A DNA stretch of 64,000 bases. It comes from Plotosus lineatus. Taxonomy: Eukaryota; Chordata; Actinopteri; Siluriformes; Plotosidae. A model generated the notes under the pieces. That model was not told the DNA's origin and searched no databases. It saw nothing but the letters and a program-made list of their open reading frames with translations. Positions 1-11,755 of the stretch are shown in pieces. Numbering within the stretch: position 1 is the first letter of the stretch; each line of letters starts with the position of its first letter. The translations under genes and the position numbers were made by a program. The stretch covers positions 11,586,466 to 11,650,465 of the forward strand of contig CM045746.1 of NCBI GenBank assembly GCA_024760905.1. Reading direction: 5' to 3'.

Positions 1-1163
1 GCCTCCCTGATTAGCATACGTTATCTTTAAATGAATGCAATGAGCGAGAGAAAAGATGTGCTTCCATTGACGATGTGTGATTATGGGCTCTGAAAGACAA
101 TAAGAGCAGCTTGGCATGTTCTGAAAGAAAAAACACTACTCTTCATACTGTGACACGAAAAACAATCAGCCTTCATTCTAATAAACGCTTCACTGTTTTA
201 AAGTGTTAAATCACAATAGAGACGCGACAAGTGGTCCAGGATGTTTTTCTCAAGGACATGATGACAACTTGAAGTCAAATGCTTTAAAGCTTCTGGCTAA
301 ACTATGTTCCAGTTTCAAGAAGTTCAGTGAAATCTCCTTTACTAGTTGATGACTAGTCACAAAGTCATCCTGAGCCTATCGAGGAAACAAAAAAGCTGAT
401 CATGCGTTGCTAATTTAGGATGCAGAATTTGAAACCATTTTTATAGGCTGTGACTTGTACACAGGTGATTGGCGAGCCGAAAAATCCCTTCACCAGGTAT
501 AATTTTTACGCACTGTGATTTACATAGCATTAAAGATGAGCAAATTTTTTATCTGAAATAAAGTTTGAAAGATTTGAAGCAGAAGTATGAAGACTGTTAG
601 AGGACGACGGAGAAACTCAATCACAGACCATAAACAGATTGCTAGTTATCTAGCTAATTGAGTTAATGCTGGTAGTGGTAGTGTTATTCATACTGACTGC
701 TGAGAATGTAAATAAAACCTGAAACAAATCAAGGCTTGTTTACTAGCCTATTATTATACGATGTGGGATGGCAGTAAGGAATGTAAGCATTTTTAAAGTG
801 TTTAATAATGTATGTTTATTGATCTCAGCATTCTCTTGTGTTCAGTCTGAAGTACAGTTCTCAGTTCTAGATGCTGGTTATTTTGACATTTGAGATAGAT
901 GAAAAAGTGCTGGCATTCACATTTAAAGCTCAACAAGACTTACTTTTTTAAGATTACTTCAAAGGCATATTAATAAAATAGAAACAAGAAGATTTATAGC
1001 TTTTTTGTGGACTAAATTTGCCAGGCATGTGTTATTCTGTAAGCCCAGATATCGTTTATTATTCATAGTAAGGCTCGATAATAAAATATTTTCCTTTTTC
1101 TCAATGTATTGAAAAGATAACAAGATAATTTTACTCAAGTCTTCAGCATGAAGAATAATGTGT
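1..1163. other. Non-coding stretch, no gene seen
   Basis: AT-rich DNA with no recognisable exon, RNA gene or mobile element on either strand. It lies upstream of the first SPOCK3 exon visible here, so it is probably SPOCK3 intron. Confidence 0.5.
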
Positions 1164-1380
1164 GGGGCTGGTGGCGTAGTGGTTAGGGTGCTGCGCTCAT
1201 GATCGGTCGGAACATTGTGTGTTTGAATCCCAGTTAGACCCCCAGTGTGCTAAGAGCCCTAGGCAAGGTCTTAACCTCAAGTGTGCCTCTGTTCACCCAG
1301 CAGTATAAATAGGTACCAGTAAAAATATACTGGGAAGGTAATCTGCGATGGATTTGTGTGTGTGTGTGTGTGTGTGTGTA
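1164..1380 (+). mobile_element. tRNA-derived SINE, family A, with TG tail
   Basis: The 5' end looks like a tRNA-derived RNA polymerase III promoter: an A-box-like TGGCGTAGTGGTTAGGGTGC and a B-box-like GTTTGAATCCC about 40 bases later. The body (GTGTGCCTC, TTCACCCAGCAGTATAAATA, GGTACCAGTAAAAATA) recurs on the opposite strand near 32.9 kb and 43.1 kb. The 3' end is cut short compared with those copies and runs straight into a (TG)n tract. It is not a functional tRNA because the cloverleaf arms do not pair. Confidence 0.75.
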
Positions 1381-3264
1381 TGAACATTCTGGAATCCACG
1401 CTAGCAAAAAAACTCAGTTGTTTGGGATTCACAAGATCGCTGGAGTTATCAAGGTCAAATGTAAAGTCTCATTTGATTGAAGGTCATATATGGTTTCTGT
1501 TAATGTTCCATGGTAACTACACGTCTGTTGGCATGTTATCTCTAAAATTTTGCAACCTAAGATTTTCCCTTGATCTATGACCTGAACATTCCAAAACCAG
1601 ATCATCTCTGGGACTCAGGTAGGGAAGTGTCCCCACCAAGTTTTGTGAAAATCCGTGTATGGGTGTTAAAAAACTGACTAGCAAACAAATGGTAGTAATT
1701 GCATTACCTACTATAAAGATTCGGTTTTAGGCAGCAGTAAATAGTCAAAACAAGGCAAGTGGCTTATTTTACCATTTACTTTAGCCAAGCCGTCATGGAA
1801 GGAGGGATGGCATATGCTCACTGTCCTGTCACTCACATCGATCATGGGTGTCTATGAGCTCATTCGTCAAACTAGCACCCCACCCAAATGTGTTAGTCCA
1901 CCCCTAATGTGCATCAGTTCATAAATGATGCAAGTGTCGCAGAGCAGGCATGTAAACATCTCTTCCTGGTTGGTGGTGGTGGTCATATGGAACACCTGAC
2001 AAGTGGAAATTTGATATTATATGTTTATATGTGTTTCATATATTTCTGAATATATATTTTAATAGGATGAAAGTGTGAGTGTTTAGATACAGCCATAATG
2101 TTGCTATCACCTTGAGGTCTGCCTTGTGTTGATATAGAACTTAAAACAATCAAACAAGTCCAATGAATGTCTGTGTGTTCGTCCTGGATGATGATGATTG
2201 GCCGGCTGATAGAATGGACAAGAGAGTTAAATGTTTAATATTATATGGTTGACTAATTGTAAATTTTAGTATTCCAGAGTAAGCACAATAATGCTATATA
2301 TTTGTAAATATTTTTCATTCGGCAAATCCACTGCACCTAGGATGAATATATCAGTATATATACACTATAAAGGAACATTAGGAAAGCAATTAAAACGAGA
2401 CTGTATGGTATATTTTTACAGTTTTAAAGCTTGACCGTGGTCATGTGCACTCCATTATAGCATTTAAAAAACAAGGAAATATTAGGCCATACTCCGTAAC
2501 CTTCATCAAAAAATTTTTTTAATTTCTATCATTTAAAAAGCTGCTTTTGACTCCGGCATTATCCAGATTTCTTGTAAAGTAACTAATGTTTATTGCTGTG
2601 AAAATTAGAGGACTCTGTTCTGTTTTGCTCCTAAACAGTTTTTAACAGCAATTTTGGCTACACAAACAGCAACAGGAAGTGTGTCGAGTATGAGGGGACA
2701 ACATGGCAATAACAAGAGGCTGCTAATGATCTGATGAAAGAAGAAGGGGGACGAGTGAGGGTGAAATGAACGAGTTGGCCTATCTTTTTGATCTCTTGTA
2801 CTTTGCTTCACACGCTCTTTTGCTGTAGAGTGACACATCATGGTGAAAAAAGAGGTTACTTGAGAGAGAGGTTGGCTTGAACTGCCCAACCTCCTGATCA
2901 GTAACCACTGAGCATTTCTTCTTCCATTCGCTTTACAAGGCTCTCCAAAGCAAACCTATCTACATTTAAACTTGTGTCCAAAGTATGTCACGTCACTTCA
3001 GTTTTGTCGTTGATTTGGCATTGTCATATCACTGACATACAGCATCAAACGAGTAATATCCATGTTACAGGGAAACAACGAAGGTCTGAAACAAACTGGA
3101 CATAGAGAAACTGTGAATACAAGTTAATAACACTGGCAACACTTAGGACAAACTAAAAACATAATCAGTAAATCTACTAATGACCGGCCAGGGCGGAGAC
3201 CGATCAAAATTAAAAATAATGCATATGGTCAATATAATCAAACACAAAAGAGATCATTATGCAC
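1381..3264. other. Non-coding stretch, no gene seen
   Basis: No exon or clear mobile element. The longest open frame on the - strand (2605-2889) has no recognisable domain, no splice context and a serine/proline-rich composition, so I treat it as chance. Probably SPOCK3 intron. Confidence 0.45.
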
Positions 3265-3281
3265 TTAAAACTAGTACAGTA

Positions 3282-3622
3282 TTCTTTCTTCTTTTCCTTT
3301 CGGCTTTTTCCCTTTTCCAGGGGTCACCACAGCAACTCACCTGATTCGTATGTTTGATTTGGCATAGGTTTTTAAGTCGGATGCCCTTCCTGACACAACT
3401 CTTTAGCAATGGGCAGAAACACGCTGACGGCTATGCAGCTACTCTTTACAAAAGTCAGCAAAGGTTCTTTTACAAGAACCTCTCACCATAGACGGTGAGA
3501 GACATGGCCGGTCTTTGATAACCCAGTTAGCTGCACTAGGGGGACAGTGACAACCTTGTGGAGAGTGGGACTCGAACCCCCAACCTTAGGATCAGCGATC
3601 CCACCAGGCCACCACTACATAG
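3282..3622 (-). mobile_element. SINE family B1 (tRNA head, RTE-like tail)
   Basis: Reverse-strand copy with a tRNA-like head, a middle part containing GGAAGGGCATCCGAC and a tail ending in GCCGAAAGGA. It is flanked by a perfect 17-bp target-site duplication, TTAAAACTAGTACAGTA, at 3265-3281 and 3623-3639. The right duplication includes the first five bases of the Tigger-like element that begins at 3635. The SINE therefore landed on the left end of an already present transposon. Confidence 0.88.
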
Positions 3623-3984
3623 TTAAAACTAGTACAGTAGGCCCTCGTTATTCACGGGGCTTCGGTTCCGGCCCCTCCCGCAAATCAAGATAATCCGCGA
3701 GTTCTGCACCCGGAAGAAAAACCCTATGTATCATATTACATGTGTCAATGATCAACGCGGAAGTAAAACCCTATGTGTGATATTACACGCACTAAAATAT
3801 GCTTCTTAAACACATTCTATAGACCGTCTTACTCATTAATACAGTAATAATGTAGTAAAACGTAGTAATGATTAAGAAAAACTTTTTAATTTTGTACTGT
3901 GATTTTATTGATAAAATATATATATATAAATGAATCAATAAATATCACAGTACAAAATTAAAAAAAGTTTTTACTTAATCATTA

Positions 3985-3987
<3 letters not shown>

Positions 3988-4036
<49 letters not shown>
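3988..4036. repeat. (CA)n microsatellite
   Basis: About 24 CA units followed by a short TA stretch, just left of element G1. Confidence 0.95.
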
Positions 4037-4043
<7 letters not shown>

Positions 4044-4053
4044 CACACATACA

Positions 4054-4375
4054 CAGTCGGCTCCCGACTTACGAAATTAATCTGTTCCAGCGCCTTTTTC
4101 GTAACGCGGGAGTTTCGTCAGTAGGGGTCACATTTTACAAGTTAAACGCCCGATTCGTTCCAAGGCTCCTAAGACAACCCCATAAACCCTTTAAAAATGA
4201 TAAAAGTACACCAATTTTGTATGAAATATGTGTTAAAAGTAAAAGAATTTTTTTTATTAAACCATTTAAACATTATTAACATATTAAACCATTTTATTAA
4301 CATATTTATTAATTAAACCATTAATAAACATTTTTTTATTCACACACACCCCTGTCTCTCTCTCTCTCTCTCTCT

Positions 4376-4416
<41 letters not shown>

Positions 4417-4640
4417 CCACACATAAGCATTAAATGTGTATTGTATACACATTAAATGTTTATTGCAGCACTGCAGGCCAAGCCCACAAGACATGGAATT
4501 CAAAGCGCATTTCCTGCTTGACAGATCAGAGGTCCAAACTCAAGTTTGACATGCGGCACATTTATTAAACATTTACTGAATTAAACAACTTTTAAAAAAA
4601 TAAACTAAAAAATAAAGAGTTAAACATCCTTCTATCGCTT

Positions 4641-4698
<58 letters not shown>

Positions 4699-5085
4699 GC
4701 ACACAAGTGCGTGCACACACACACACTCTCTCTATCACACACACACACACACACACACGGACGGGATGTTTTATTTAAAGCAGAATTACAGTACCTGTTT
4801 GAAAGATCAGGAGGTCCTCACTGTATTTCCACTTTAAGGTCTCCTTCTGGTTCTGCGTCACCCCTCCTAGCCAATGGGAGGCCAGCGGAGCTGGATGTTG
4901 AGAGACAGCCAATGAGAGAGCAACTCGTGCATCGTGTGAAATTTTGATTGGCGTGTTTGAATTTTGAATGGCGCTCTTCGTAAGAGGAGGTTATTTTTGT
5001 ATCCCGAGGACAAAAACTTAGGAAAATGTTTTTCGTAACCTGGGATTTTCATACCCAGGGGGTTTCGTAAGTCAGGGGCCGACTG
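4054..5085. mobile_element. Tigger/pogo-like element G1 nested in F1
   Basis: The left end is CAGTCGGCTCCCGACTTACG and the right end is its inverted counterpart, ending in GTAAGTCAGGGGCCGACTG. TA follows the right end; the left flank is CA and lies inside a microsatellite. Copies of the same family are at 49369-49983 and 59731-60368. The interior holds two large (TC)n(CA)n arrays (4354-4415 and 4639-4758). Open frames over these arrays are repeat artefacts. Confidence 0.72.
4354..4758. repeat. Two compound (TC)n(CA)n microsatellites
   Basis: A TC run followed by a CA run at 4354-4415, and again, longer and interrupted, at 4639-4758. Both lie inside element G1. Confidence 0.9.
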
Positions 5086-7065
5086 TACATATAAAGAACA
5101 TAAAAGTGTAACGTAATGAACTTTCAGCCAGTCCCAGAATGCAGAAGACAGTGCGAGATGGCAAAGAGTCGATTTAATATTCAAAGGGGAAGCACTGAAG
5201 CAGAGCGCACACACAGTAACTACAGTACTGGTGACTGAGAGAAACACAATAAACATTAAACACTGGGAACTATGGAGCGAGAACCAGGAGCCAGAGAGAA
5301 CACAGGGAAGCAGGAACGTGATGCAAGACAATCTTCTCACGCAAAGGTGAGCGTGCGGCTTGTGTTTATTGGAGGTAGATGAGAGGAGTGAATTTAGGTG
5401 TGCGCTTCTGCAGTCAGCTCAAGCAGGTCAGCCACGCCCCTCAGCCTGGGAGAAAACAGAGTTAGAGAACAGAGCCACCAAAATCAAAGTCCCCCAAAAC
5501 ACAGACCATAACAAAAGGAACATGAAGTGTAATAAATTGGATAGACAAAAACAAAAGGATAAACATGCTACAGCACAGTACATAAAATCTCACACACAAA
5601 CATTCTAAATATTAACTTGGGTATTATACTGGAATAATAATTGACAAACATTTTAATCCTACAGTACTTTACAGCAGTTCAGATGATTATTCCTCTTCAG
5701 GCACTTCAGAGGAAACTGTCATTTCTTCAGGAGAATGTCTTTTTTCTTCACAAGAGACATCCAACCTCATTACCTTTTCTGGTGCTTAGCCAGAGAAGAT
5801 GCACGGTGTTAGAGTGGCATCATAGAGCTTAACTGGTAATTGAAACACACTAAAAAACATGTACATTGACAACTTGTGCACGAATGAGAAAAAAGGGGCA
5901 TATACATCATCTCAACCAATCATCAGGAGGGAGAACAGCCATTGGCTGAATTTGAGTCACGTGATAGTTGCTTCCGGTTCAGTCGGCAATCCGCGAATAT
6001 GTGGAAGTGCGAGTGCAAAATCGCGAATGGTCAAGGTCCTACTGTACTTGATTCAAGACCCTATTTATTTATTTTATTTCATTTTAAAAATATTTTTGTC
6101 CTCAGACAGTCAATTGTCCATGCAACATAATGAAGCCCACGAGATACAGTGCCTTCATACTGGACATAGGCTACATTACGCCTTTAATTCACTAATGAGC
6201 TGTTCCGGATGGACCTTGCCTTCACCTAGCGTTGATTAAGCAGTTGGATGAATGGCTGAGTGAATGAGAGAGAATGTCTTGGTAACTTTAAACCTTGGAT
6301 ATCATTTTCAAATGTTTATTTTTCATTTCAACACCAATGGAGCACCAAAGTAGGATTCCTTATCCAAAAAACTCCACAATTTTCAGTGAGCTGCTTTCCC
6401 ATGTACCTCCAATGTAAACAATGTTGTTAAAGGGATGTGCTGGATGGGATGCTTGGCTTCCACCTCACATTTATAGTCTTTTTGTTCTCTGTGCCGACTT
6501 TTCTCTGCTTGCTCGCCCTTCTGAAGGGGGTCATCCATGCTTACAGCTCGCTCGGAGGCAGAACGTGATGGGCGGAGTTAACGCTGTGCATGGGACAGTG
6601 GGAGAAGACCAGTTTATCAGAGGGCCTTGCACGCTATGATGCACTAATGTGCCAAAAAAGGCCAAAAACATTAAGCGTGTGCTGACCTTGTTATCTGACA
6701 ATCTATCATTGGCTACGACAGCTATTCATTATAACAATGAGTCAACATTATAAACCAGGGTCAAAAAAATTTAAAAGGCATCATATCTCCCCTTTTACTA
6801 AATTAAAACATAACTTGGGTCTATTTCTTGTGACTGAATTGTTCACAATATTCATTCACATTTACAGCATCTAGGAGACAATAGAACAACTTGCATTTTG
6901 ATCTTATTTGTATAACTAAGCAGATGAGGGTTAATGGTCCAACAGTGGCAGATTGGTGGCCCCAAGGTCTGAAATCCCAAACTTCCGATTCATAACCCAG
7001 AGCTGAGTGTAATGTTTTCAGTGCTTCAGAGATCACCTTCACACATTTCTTCTGTTGTCTTTTAG

Positions 7066-7171
7066 CTTAAAGACCATGGGTTTCAGACCTAGTCTGGTGA
7101 GGTGTAAAAGATGTCCGCCAGAACGTCCTGCACCAGTCTGTGCAACAGATGGACATGCTTATTCTACCATG
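7066..7171 (+). CDS. spock3: SPOCK3 exon: first half of the follistatin/Kazal-like domain
   Basis: This is the most upstream testican exon visible here. It encodes 35 residues after one base that completes a split codon, ending in PVCATDGHAYSTM. The CKRCP...PVC.TDGH.YS pattern is the start of the testican follistatin/Kazal-like domain. Testicans are secreted proteoglycans of the extracellular matrix, known as regulators of proteases. The acceptor follows TCTTCTGTTGTCTTTTAG and the donor is GTAGCA. The exon ends in phase 0, so the next exon begins with the Cys codon, as in mammalian testicans. Earlier exons (signal peptide and N-terminal region) are not in the window. The paralogue call rests mainly on the C-terminal exons and on the TLL1 neighbour. 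Confidence 0.87.
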
Positions 7172-7255
7172 GTAGCACACAAATACAAACACACACACAC
7201 ACATACACACCTTTCTGATATTATTTTCAGTGTGCATGTTTATAATTTTCCTATC

Positions 7256-7330
7256 ATGGCCTTTCGAGCTATCCAGGATGTGCCCAACCCTTCCCAGAGT
7301 TGGCTGAGATGGGCGCCAGCCTCCACAAAA
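7256..7330 (+). mobile_element. SINE tail remnant
   Basis: Matches only the 3' tail of the B2/HE1-like SINEs elsewhere in the window (GAGATGGGCGCCAGCCTCC, then ATTATGATTAAG and AATGAATG). No tRNA-like head is present. It lies in the 260-bp intron between the two Kazal-domain exons of SPOCK3. Confidence 0.6.
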
Positions 7331-7384
7331 CCATAATTATGATTAAGTAGCTTAAAAAATGAATGTATTAAACACTGATACTAC

Positions 7385-7431
7385 CTCTCTCTCTCTGTGT
7401 GTATGTGTGTTTGTGTGTGTGTGCGCTGTAG
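7385..7431 (+). promoter_or_regulatory. TG-repeat 3' splice site of SPOCK3
   Basis: The acceptor of the exon starting at 7432 is preceded by (CT)n and interrupted (TG)n sequence, ending in GCGCTGTAG. In the transcript this is a UG-rich tract that replaces a normal polypyrimidine tract. Confidence 0.75.
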
Positions 7432-7537
7432 TGTCAAATGGAGTATCAGGCATGTATTTCTGGAACCCAGATTGCAGTGAAGTGTCCAGGACAATGCCCA
7501 TGTGTGTCAGAAATAAACAAATCTATAGAGAAGAAAG
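7432..7537 (+). CDS. spock3: SPOCK3 exon: second half of the follistatin/Kazal-like domain
   Basis: The exon encodes 35 residues starting CQMEYQACISGTQIAV and ending ...CPGQCPCVSEINKSIEKK, plus one base of the next codon. The C.MEYQAC..G..I.V.C.G.CPC pattern closes the testican Kazal-like domain and contributes its last cysteines. The acceptor is TGTAG and the donor GTGTGT. The exon ends in phase 1, and its single G joins AG at 13946 to give a Glu codon. The following residues are the charged linker to the calcium-binding module. The next intron is 6.4 kb and holds the 8.5-13.4 kb repeat block. Confidence 0.9.
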
Positions 7538-8514
7538 GTGTGTATATATTAGGGGTGGGTATTGCCTCGATTTTATGTATTGCGATAAATTACGATTTCT
7601 AGCATGTATTGCGATATGTACTGCGATATATTGCAAGAAGAATTATAAATTAAAAGTGAGCCTGTTCTTGATAGTATTTATTATTTATTTCAAAAAGAGA
7701 AATCAACAACATTAAAAATGTTGTTTTTAATAATTAAAATAAAATTCTAAGCATCAGAAAAAAATCTACTTATGAAAATATGTTTTAAACTTTGGCACAA
7801 ATATTAACACTGAAATAGAACTGCATATTGAGTAAGATAAGCTATTTAAACATAAAATACACAAATATAAGAATAGTGTAATTGCATCTAGTGCTTTTAT
7901 TAGCATATTATGAAGCATTAATCATTAATGCCTGCTTATTAAAATTTTAAGGCGGGATTAAACGTTGAGCATCATCCATGCATGCGCAGAACTGTAACAT
8001 GCACAACTACACCTCATCAGACCTGTGACCCATATTTATATACAACAATATTTACACTACATATACATAATATATATATATATATATATATTTAATGCCA
8101 TCATAGCAATGCCCATTGGCCTGCTGGGCACGTGCCGCACGTATAACACTTACAGTGACACAGACGGCTCAGGAAAGTCCATTAAACTTTAGAACTTTAC
8201 AATAATAACATGCAATATCGTTTATCACATAAATCAAATTAATATGATCATTATGCTGGAGAGAAGTGGAATGTAATTTACCGGAATCTGGGACCGATTT
8301 GGAGCATGTTGAGCCTGAGGCCGAGTCCACAAGTTGTGTGGTCATTTTTTCCAGAGTTGACAGATATCATTGCCACGTTTAGCAAAAACAAAAAACAAAA
8401 AAACATGCATGGTTAATGTGCCTTGCTGGAGATCAGGTTCATGGGACCGCTTCCCTCTTTTGCTCATTTTAAAATAAATGTTTAGGCAGAAATGTAGATG
8501 CAGTAGGTCAGTAA
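7538..8514. other. SPOCK3 intron, left part
   Basis: AT-rich intron sequence. It begins with GGGGTGGGTATTGCC and several TTGCGATA-type words that look like the end of a fish DNA transposon, but I found no matching opposite end. A (TA)n run lies at 8070-8092. No exon seen. Confidence 0.4.
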
Positions 8515-8616
8515 AATTGCATGTCAAAAAATCAGTTTTCCTTCAGAGTATTGCAATACTCTGTTTGCATGTTAGAACCGGTCTAAACAGATGAACCGGT
8601 TTTATTGCACAGCTCT

Positions 8617-11600
8617 CTTCTTCTTGTCCTTTCGGCTTTTCCCTTCAGGGGTCACCACAGCGAATCATCTGCCTCCATCTCACCCTATCCTCTGCATCTT
8701 TTTCTCTTACACCAACTGCCTTCATGTCCTCCTTCACCACATCCATGAATCGTCTCTTTGGTCTTCCTCTAGGCCTTCTGCCTGGTAGTTCCAACCTCAA
8801 CATCCTACTACCAATATACTCACTATCCCTCCTCTGTACATGTCCAAACCATCTCAATCTAGCCTCTCTGACGTTGTCTCCAAAACGTCTTACATGTGCT
8901 GTCCCTCTGATGTGCTCATTCCTGATCCTATCCATCCTCATTACTCCAAAAGAGAACCTCAACATTTTCATCTCTGCTACCTCCAGCTCTGCCTCCTGTC
9001 TTTTCCCCAGGGCCACTGTTTCTAAACCATACAACATCGCTGGCCTCAACACCGTCTTGGACACTTTTCCTTTCATTTTTGCCGATACCTTCCTATCACA
9101 CATCACACCTTTTCTCCAACCATTCCAACCAGCCTGCACACGCTTCTTGACCTCTTTTCCACACTCTCCATTGCTCTGGATTGTTGAGCCTAAGTACTTA
9201 AAATCCTCCACCTTCCTTATCTCTGCTCCTTGTAACCTCACCGTTCCTGCTGGGTCCTTGGCATTCATACACATGTATTCTGTCTTACTGAGGGCTAACC
9301 TTCATTCCCCTCCTTTCCAGGGCATACCTCCACCTCTCTAGGTTTTCCTGCACTTGTTCTCTGCGCTCACTACAGATCACAATGTCATCTGCAAACATCA
9401 TAGTCCATGGAGATTCTTGTCTAACCTCATCTGTCAGCCTGTCCCTCACCATAGCAAACAAGAAGGTGCTCAGAGCTGACCCTTGATGCAGTCCCACCTC
9501 CACCTTGAACTCTTCTGTCACACCGACAGCACACCTCACCACTGTCTTACATCTCTCATACATGTCCTGCACCACTAACATACTTCTCTGCCACTCCAGA
9601 CTTTCTCATGCAATACCACAGTTACTTTCTCGGCACCCTGTCATATGCTTTCTCCAGATCCACCAAGGCACAATGCAGCTCCTTCTGACCTTCTCTGTAC
9701 TTTTCTATAACATCCTCAAGGCAAACACTGCATCTGTGGTGCTCTTTCTTGGCATGAAACCAAACTGTTGTTCACAAATGCTGACCTCTGCCCTTAGTCT
9801 TGCTTCCACTATTCTTTCCCATAACGTCATCGTATGGCTCATCAACTTTATCCCTCTGTAGTTGCCACAACTCTGCACATCTCCCTTGTTCTTAAAAATG
9901 GGCACCAGCACATTTCTCCTCCATTCCTCCTCACTCCATAAGACCTTGTTGAATGTTCTTGTCAGGAAATCTACTGCTTCCTCTCCTAGACACTTCCATA
10001 CCTCCACCGGTATGTCATCAGGGCCAACTGCCTTTCCATTCTTCATCCTTTTCAATGCCCATCTCACTTCACCCTTACTAATCTTTGCTACTTCCTGGTC
10101 CTCAACAGTCACCTTTTTTCTTTTTTTTCACCTTTTTTCTCTCTCGCATTTTCCTCATTCATCCGCTTCTTCAAAGTACTCTTTCCATCTTCCCAGCACA
10201 CTTCTGTCATCAGTCAATACATTTCCCTCTCTGTCCTTAATCACTCTAACTTGCTGCACATCCTTCCCATCTCTATTTCTCTGCTGTGCCAACCTGTATA
10301 AATCATTTTCTCCCTCTTTACTTTCCAACCGAGCATACAAGTCATCATACGCCCTCTGTTTGGCCTTTGACACCACTACCTTCGCCTTACGCTGTGTCTC
10401 CCTGTACTCCTGTTTACTCTCTATGTCCCACTTCTGCTTAGCTAACCTCATCATTTGTACACACTCCTGCACTTCCTCATTCCACTACCAAGTCTCCTCA
10501 TCTCCTCTCCTTCCAGATGACACACTAAGTATTCTTCTACCTGTCTCCCTGATCACATTAGCTGTAGTTGTCCACTCATCTGGAAGCACTTCTTGACCAC
10601 CCAAAGCCTGTTTCAATTCCTCCTTTTTCAGCTTCCACCAATTTGTCTTCTGCTCTGCCTTTGCCTTCTTCACCTTCCTCACCATCAGCATCATCCTGCA
10701 CACCACCATCCTATGCTGTTTGGCAACACTCTCACCCACTATGACTTTGCAGTCACTGACTTCCTTCAAATTACATCGCCTGCACAAGATGTGGTCTACC
10801 TGTGTGCTCCTACCTCCGCTTTTATAAGTCACTCTATGCTCCTGTCTCTTCTTGAAGAAAGTATTTAACACAACCATTTCCATCCTTTTTGCAAAATCTA
10901 CCAACATCTGTCCTTCTGCGTTCCTGTCCTGGATACCAAACCTGCCCATTAATTCCTCGTCCCCTCTGTTTCCTGCACCAACATGTCCATTGAAGTCTGC
11001 CCCAATGACCACTCTTTCACCTCTGGGGGTATTCTGCATCACTTCATCTAAGTCCCTCCAGAATCTCTCCTGCTCTTCTAGCTCACATCCTGCCTGTGGG
11101 GCATAAGCACGAACAACATTGAACATCATGCCTTCAATTTCTAACTTGAGACTCATCACTCTGTCTGACACTCTTTTCACTTTTAGAACATTCCTGACAA
11201 ACTCCTCCTTCAAGATGACTCCTACTCCATTTCTCTTCCCATCCACACTATGAAAAAACATCTGAAACCCTGCTCCTATGCTTCTAGCCTTGCTAACTTT
11301 CCATCTGGTCTCCTGAACACACAGTATGTCCATCTTCCTACTCTGCATCATGTCAGCCAGCTCTCTACCTTTTCCTGTCATAGTTCCAACATTTAAAGTC
11401 CCTACTTTCAGTTCTAGACTCCTGCCTTTCCTCTTCTCTCTCTCTGCCTACGGACACGTCTCCCGCCTATCCTTCTTCGACGTCTTCGACCAACAGTAGT
11501 CCAATTTCCACCAGCACCCTGTTGGTTAACAGCACTGATGGCGGTCGTTGTTAACCCGGGCCTCGACCGATCCATCATGAATTTTCTTGATATGACTCGC

Positions 11601-11721
11601 ATGCTTTATTTGGCATTTGTTTTACGCCAGATGCCCTTCCTGACACAACCCTCTGCATTTATCCGGGCTTGGGACCGGCGTGAGGGAGAAACACTGGCTT
11701 GTGCCCTCCCTCACAGCTGCA
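8617..11721 (-). mobile_element. LINE A copy 1 (RTE-like non-LTR retrotransposon)
   Basis: A near full-length 3.1-kb LINE reading right to left. It is flanked by a perfect 17-bp target-site duplication, TTTTATTGCACAGCTCT, at 8600-8616 and 11722-11738. The 5' part has an untranslated region of roughly 300 bases, then an APE-type endonuclease, a reverse transcriptase and a C-terminal region ending in MIRCGDP just before the 3' tail. The tail GGGAAAAGCCGAAAGGA is short and has no long poly(A). The endonuclease and C-terminal style resemble RTE-clade elements; this is recognition by eye, not a tree. Confidence 0.88.
8645..11400 (-). pseudogene. LINE A endonuclease/reverse transcriptase, frameshifted
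   Basis: The protein is broken into five open pieces. 10485-11381 is the endonuclease, with an ILCVQETRW motif and later GADFNGHVG and QVDHIL. 10155-10472 is the linker. 9705-10112 is the first part of the reverse transcriptase (NGKAVGPDDIPVEVWK, LVPIFKNKGD, NYRGI). 9285-9581 carries LHQGSALS and the catalytic FADD box. 8645-9274 is the C-terminal region with FKYLGS and GRPKRRFMD. The whole protein would replicate the element by target-primed reverse transcription. Frameshifts between the pieces mean that this copy is dead. Confidence 0.85.
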
Positions 11722-11755
11722 TTTTATTGCACAGCTCTAGTACACATATATATTA

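Larger units (their letters stand above)
3635..6044. mobile_element. Tigger/pogo-like element F1 (non-autonomous), interrupted
   Basis: The left end is CAGTAGGCCCTCGTTATTCA and the right end is the inverted version, ending in GGTCCTACTG. Both are flanked by TA (3633-3634 and 6045-6046). The TA target and CAGT...CCCTCG ends fit the pogo/Tigger group of the Tc1/mariner superfamily. Related copies lie at 16201-20137, 47717-48230 and 55472-56399. No transposase frame is visible. The element is enlarged by element G1 (4054-5085) and by CA and TC microsatellites. Confidence 0.72.

Noticed and set aside
1164..1240. Possible tRNA gene (A- and B-box-like sequences)
   Set aside because: The arms do not pair as a tRNA, and the same head recurs in SINE copies with identical bodies.
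2605..2889. 94-residue open frame on the - strand
   Set aside because: No recognisable domain, promoter or splice signals.
7545..7640. Possible left end of a DNA transposon (GGGGTGGGTATTGCC)
   Set aside because: No inverted partner or target duplication was found within the intron.
8724..9341. + strand frames of 200-244 residues opposite LINE A (also 9862-10596)
   Set aside because: They are antisense shadows of the LINE A protein and match no family.
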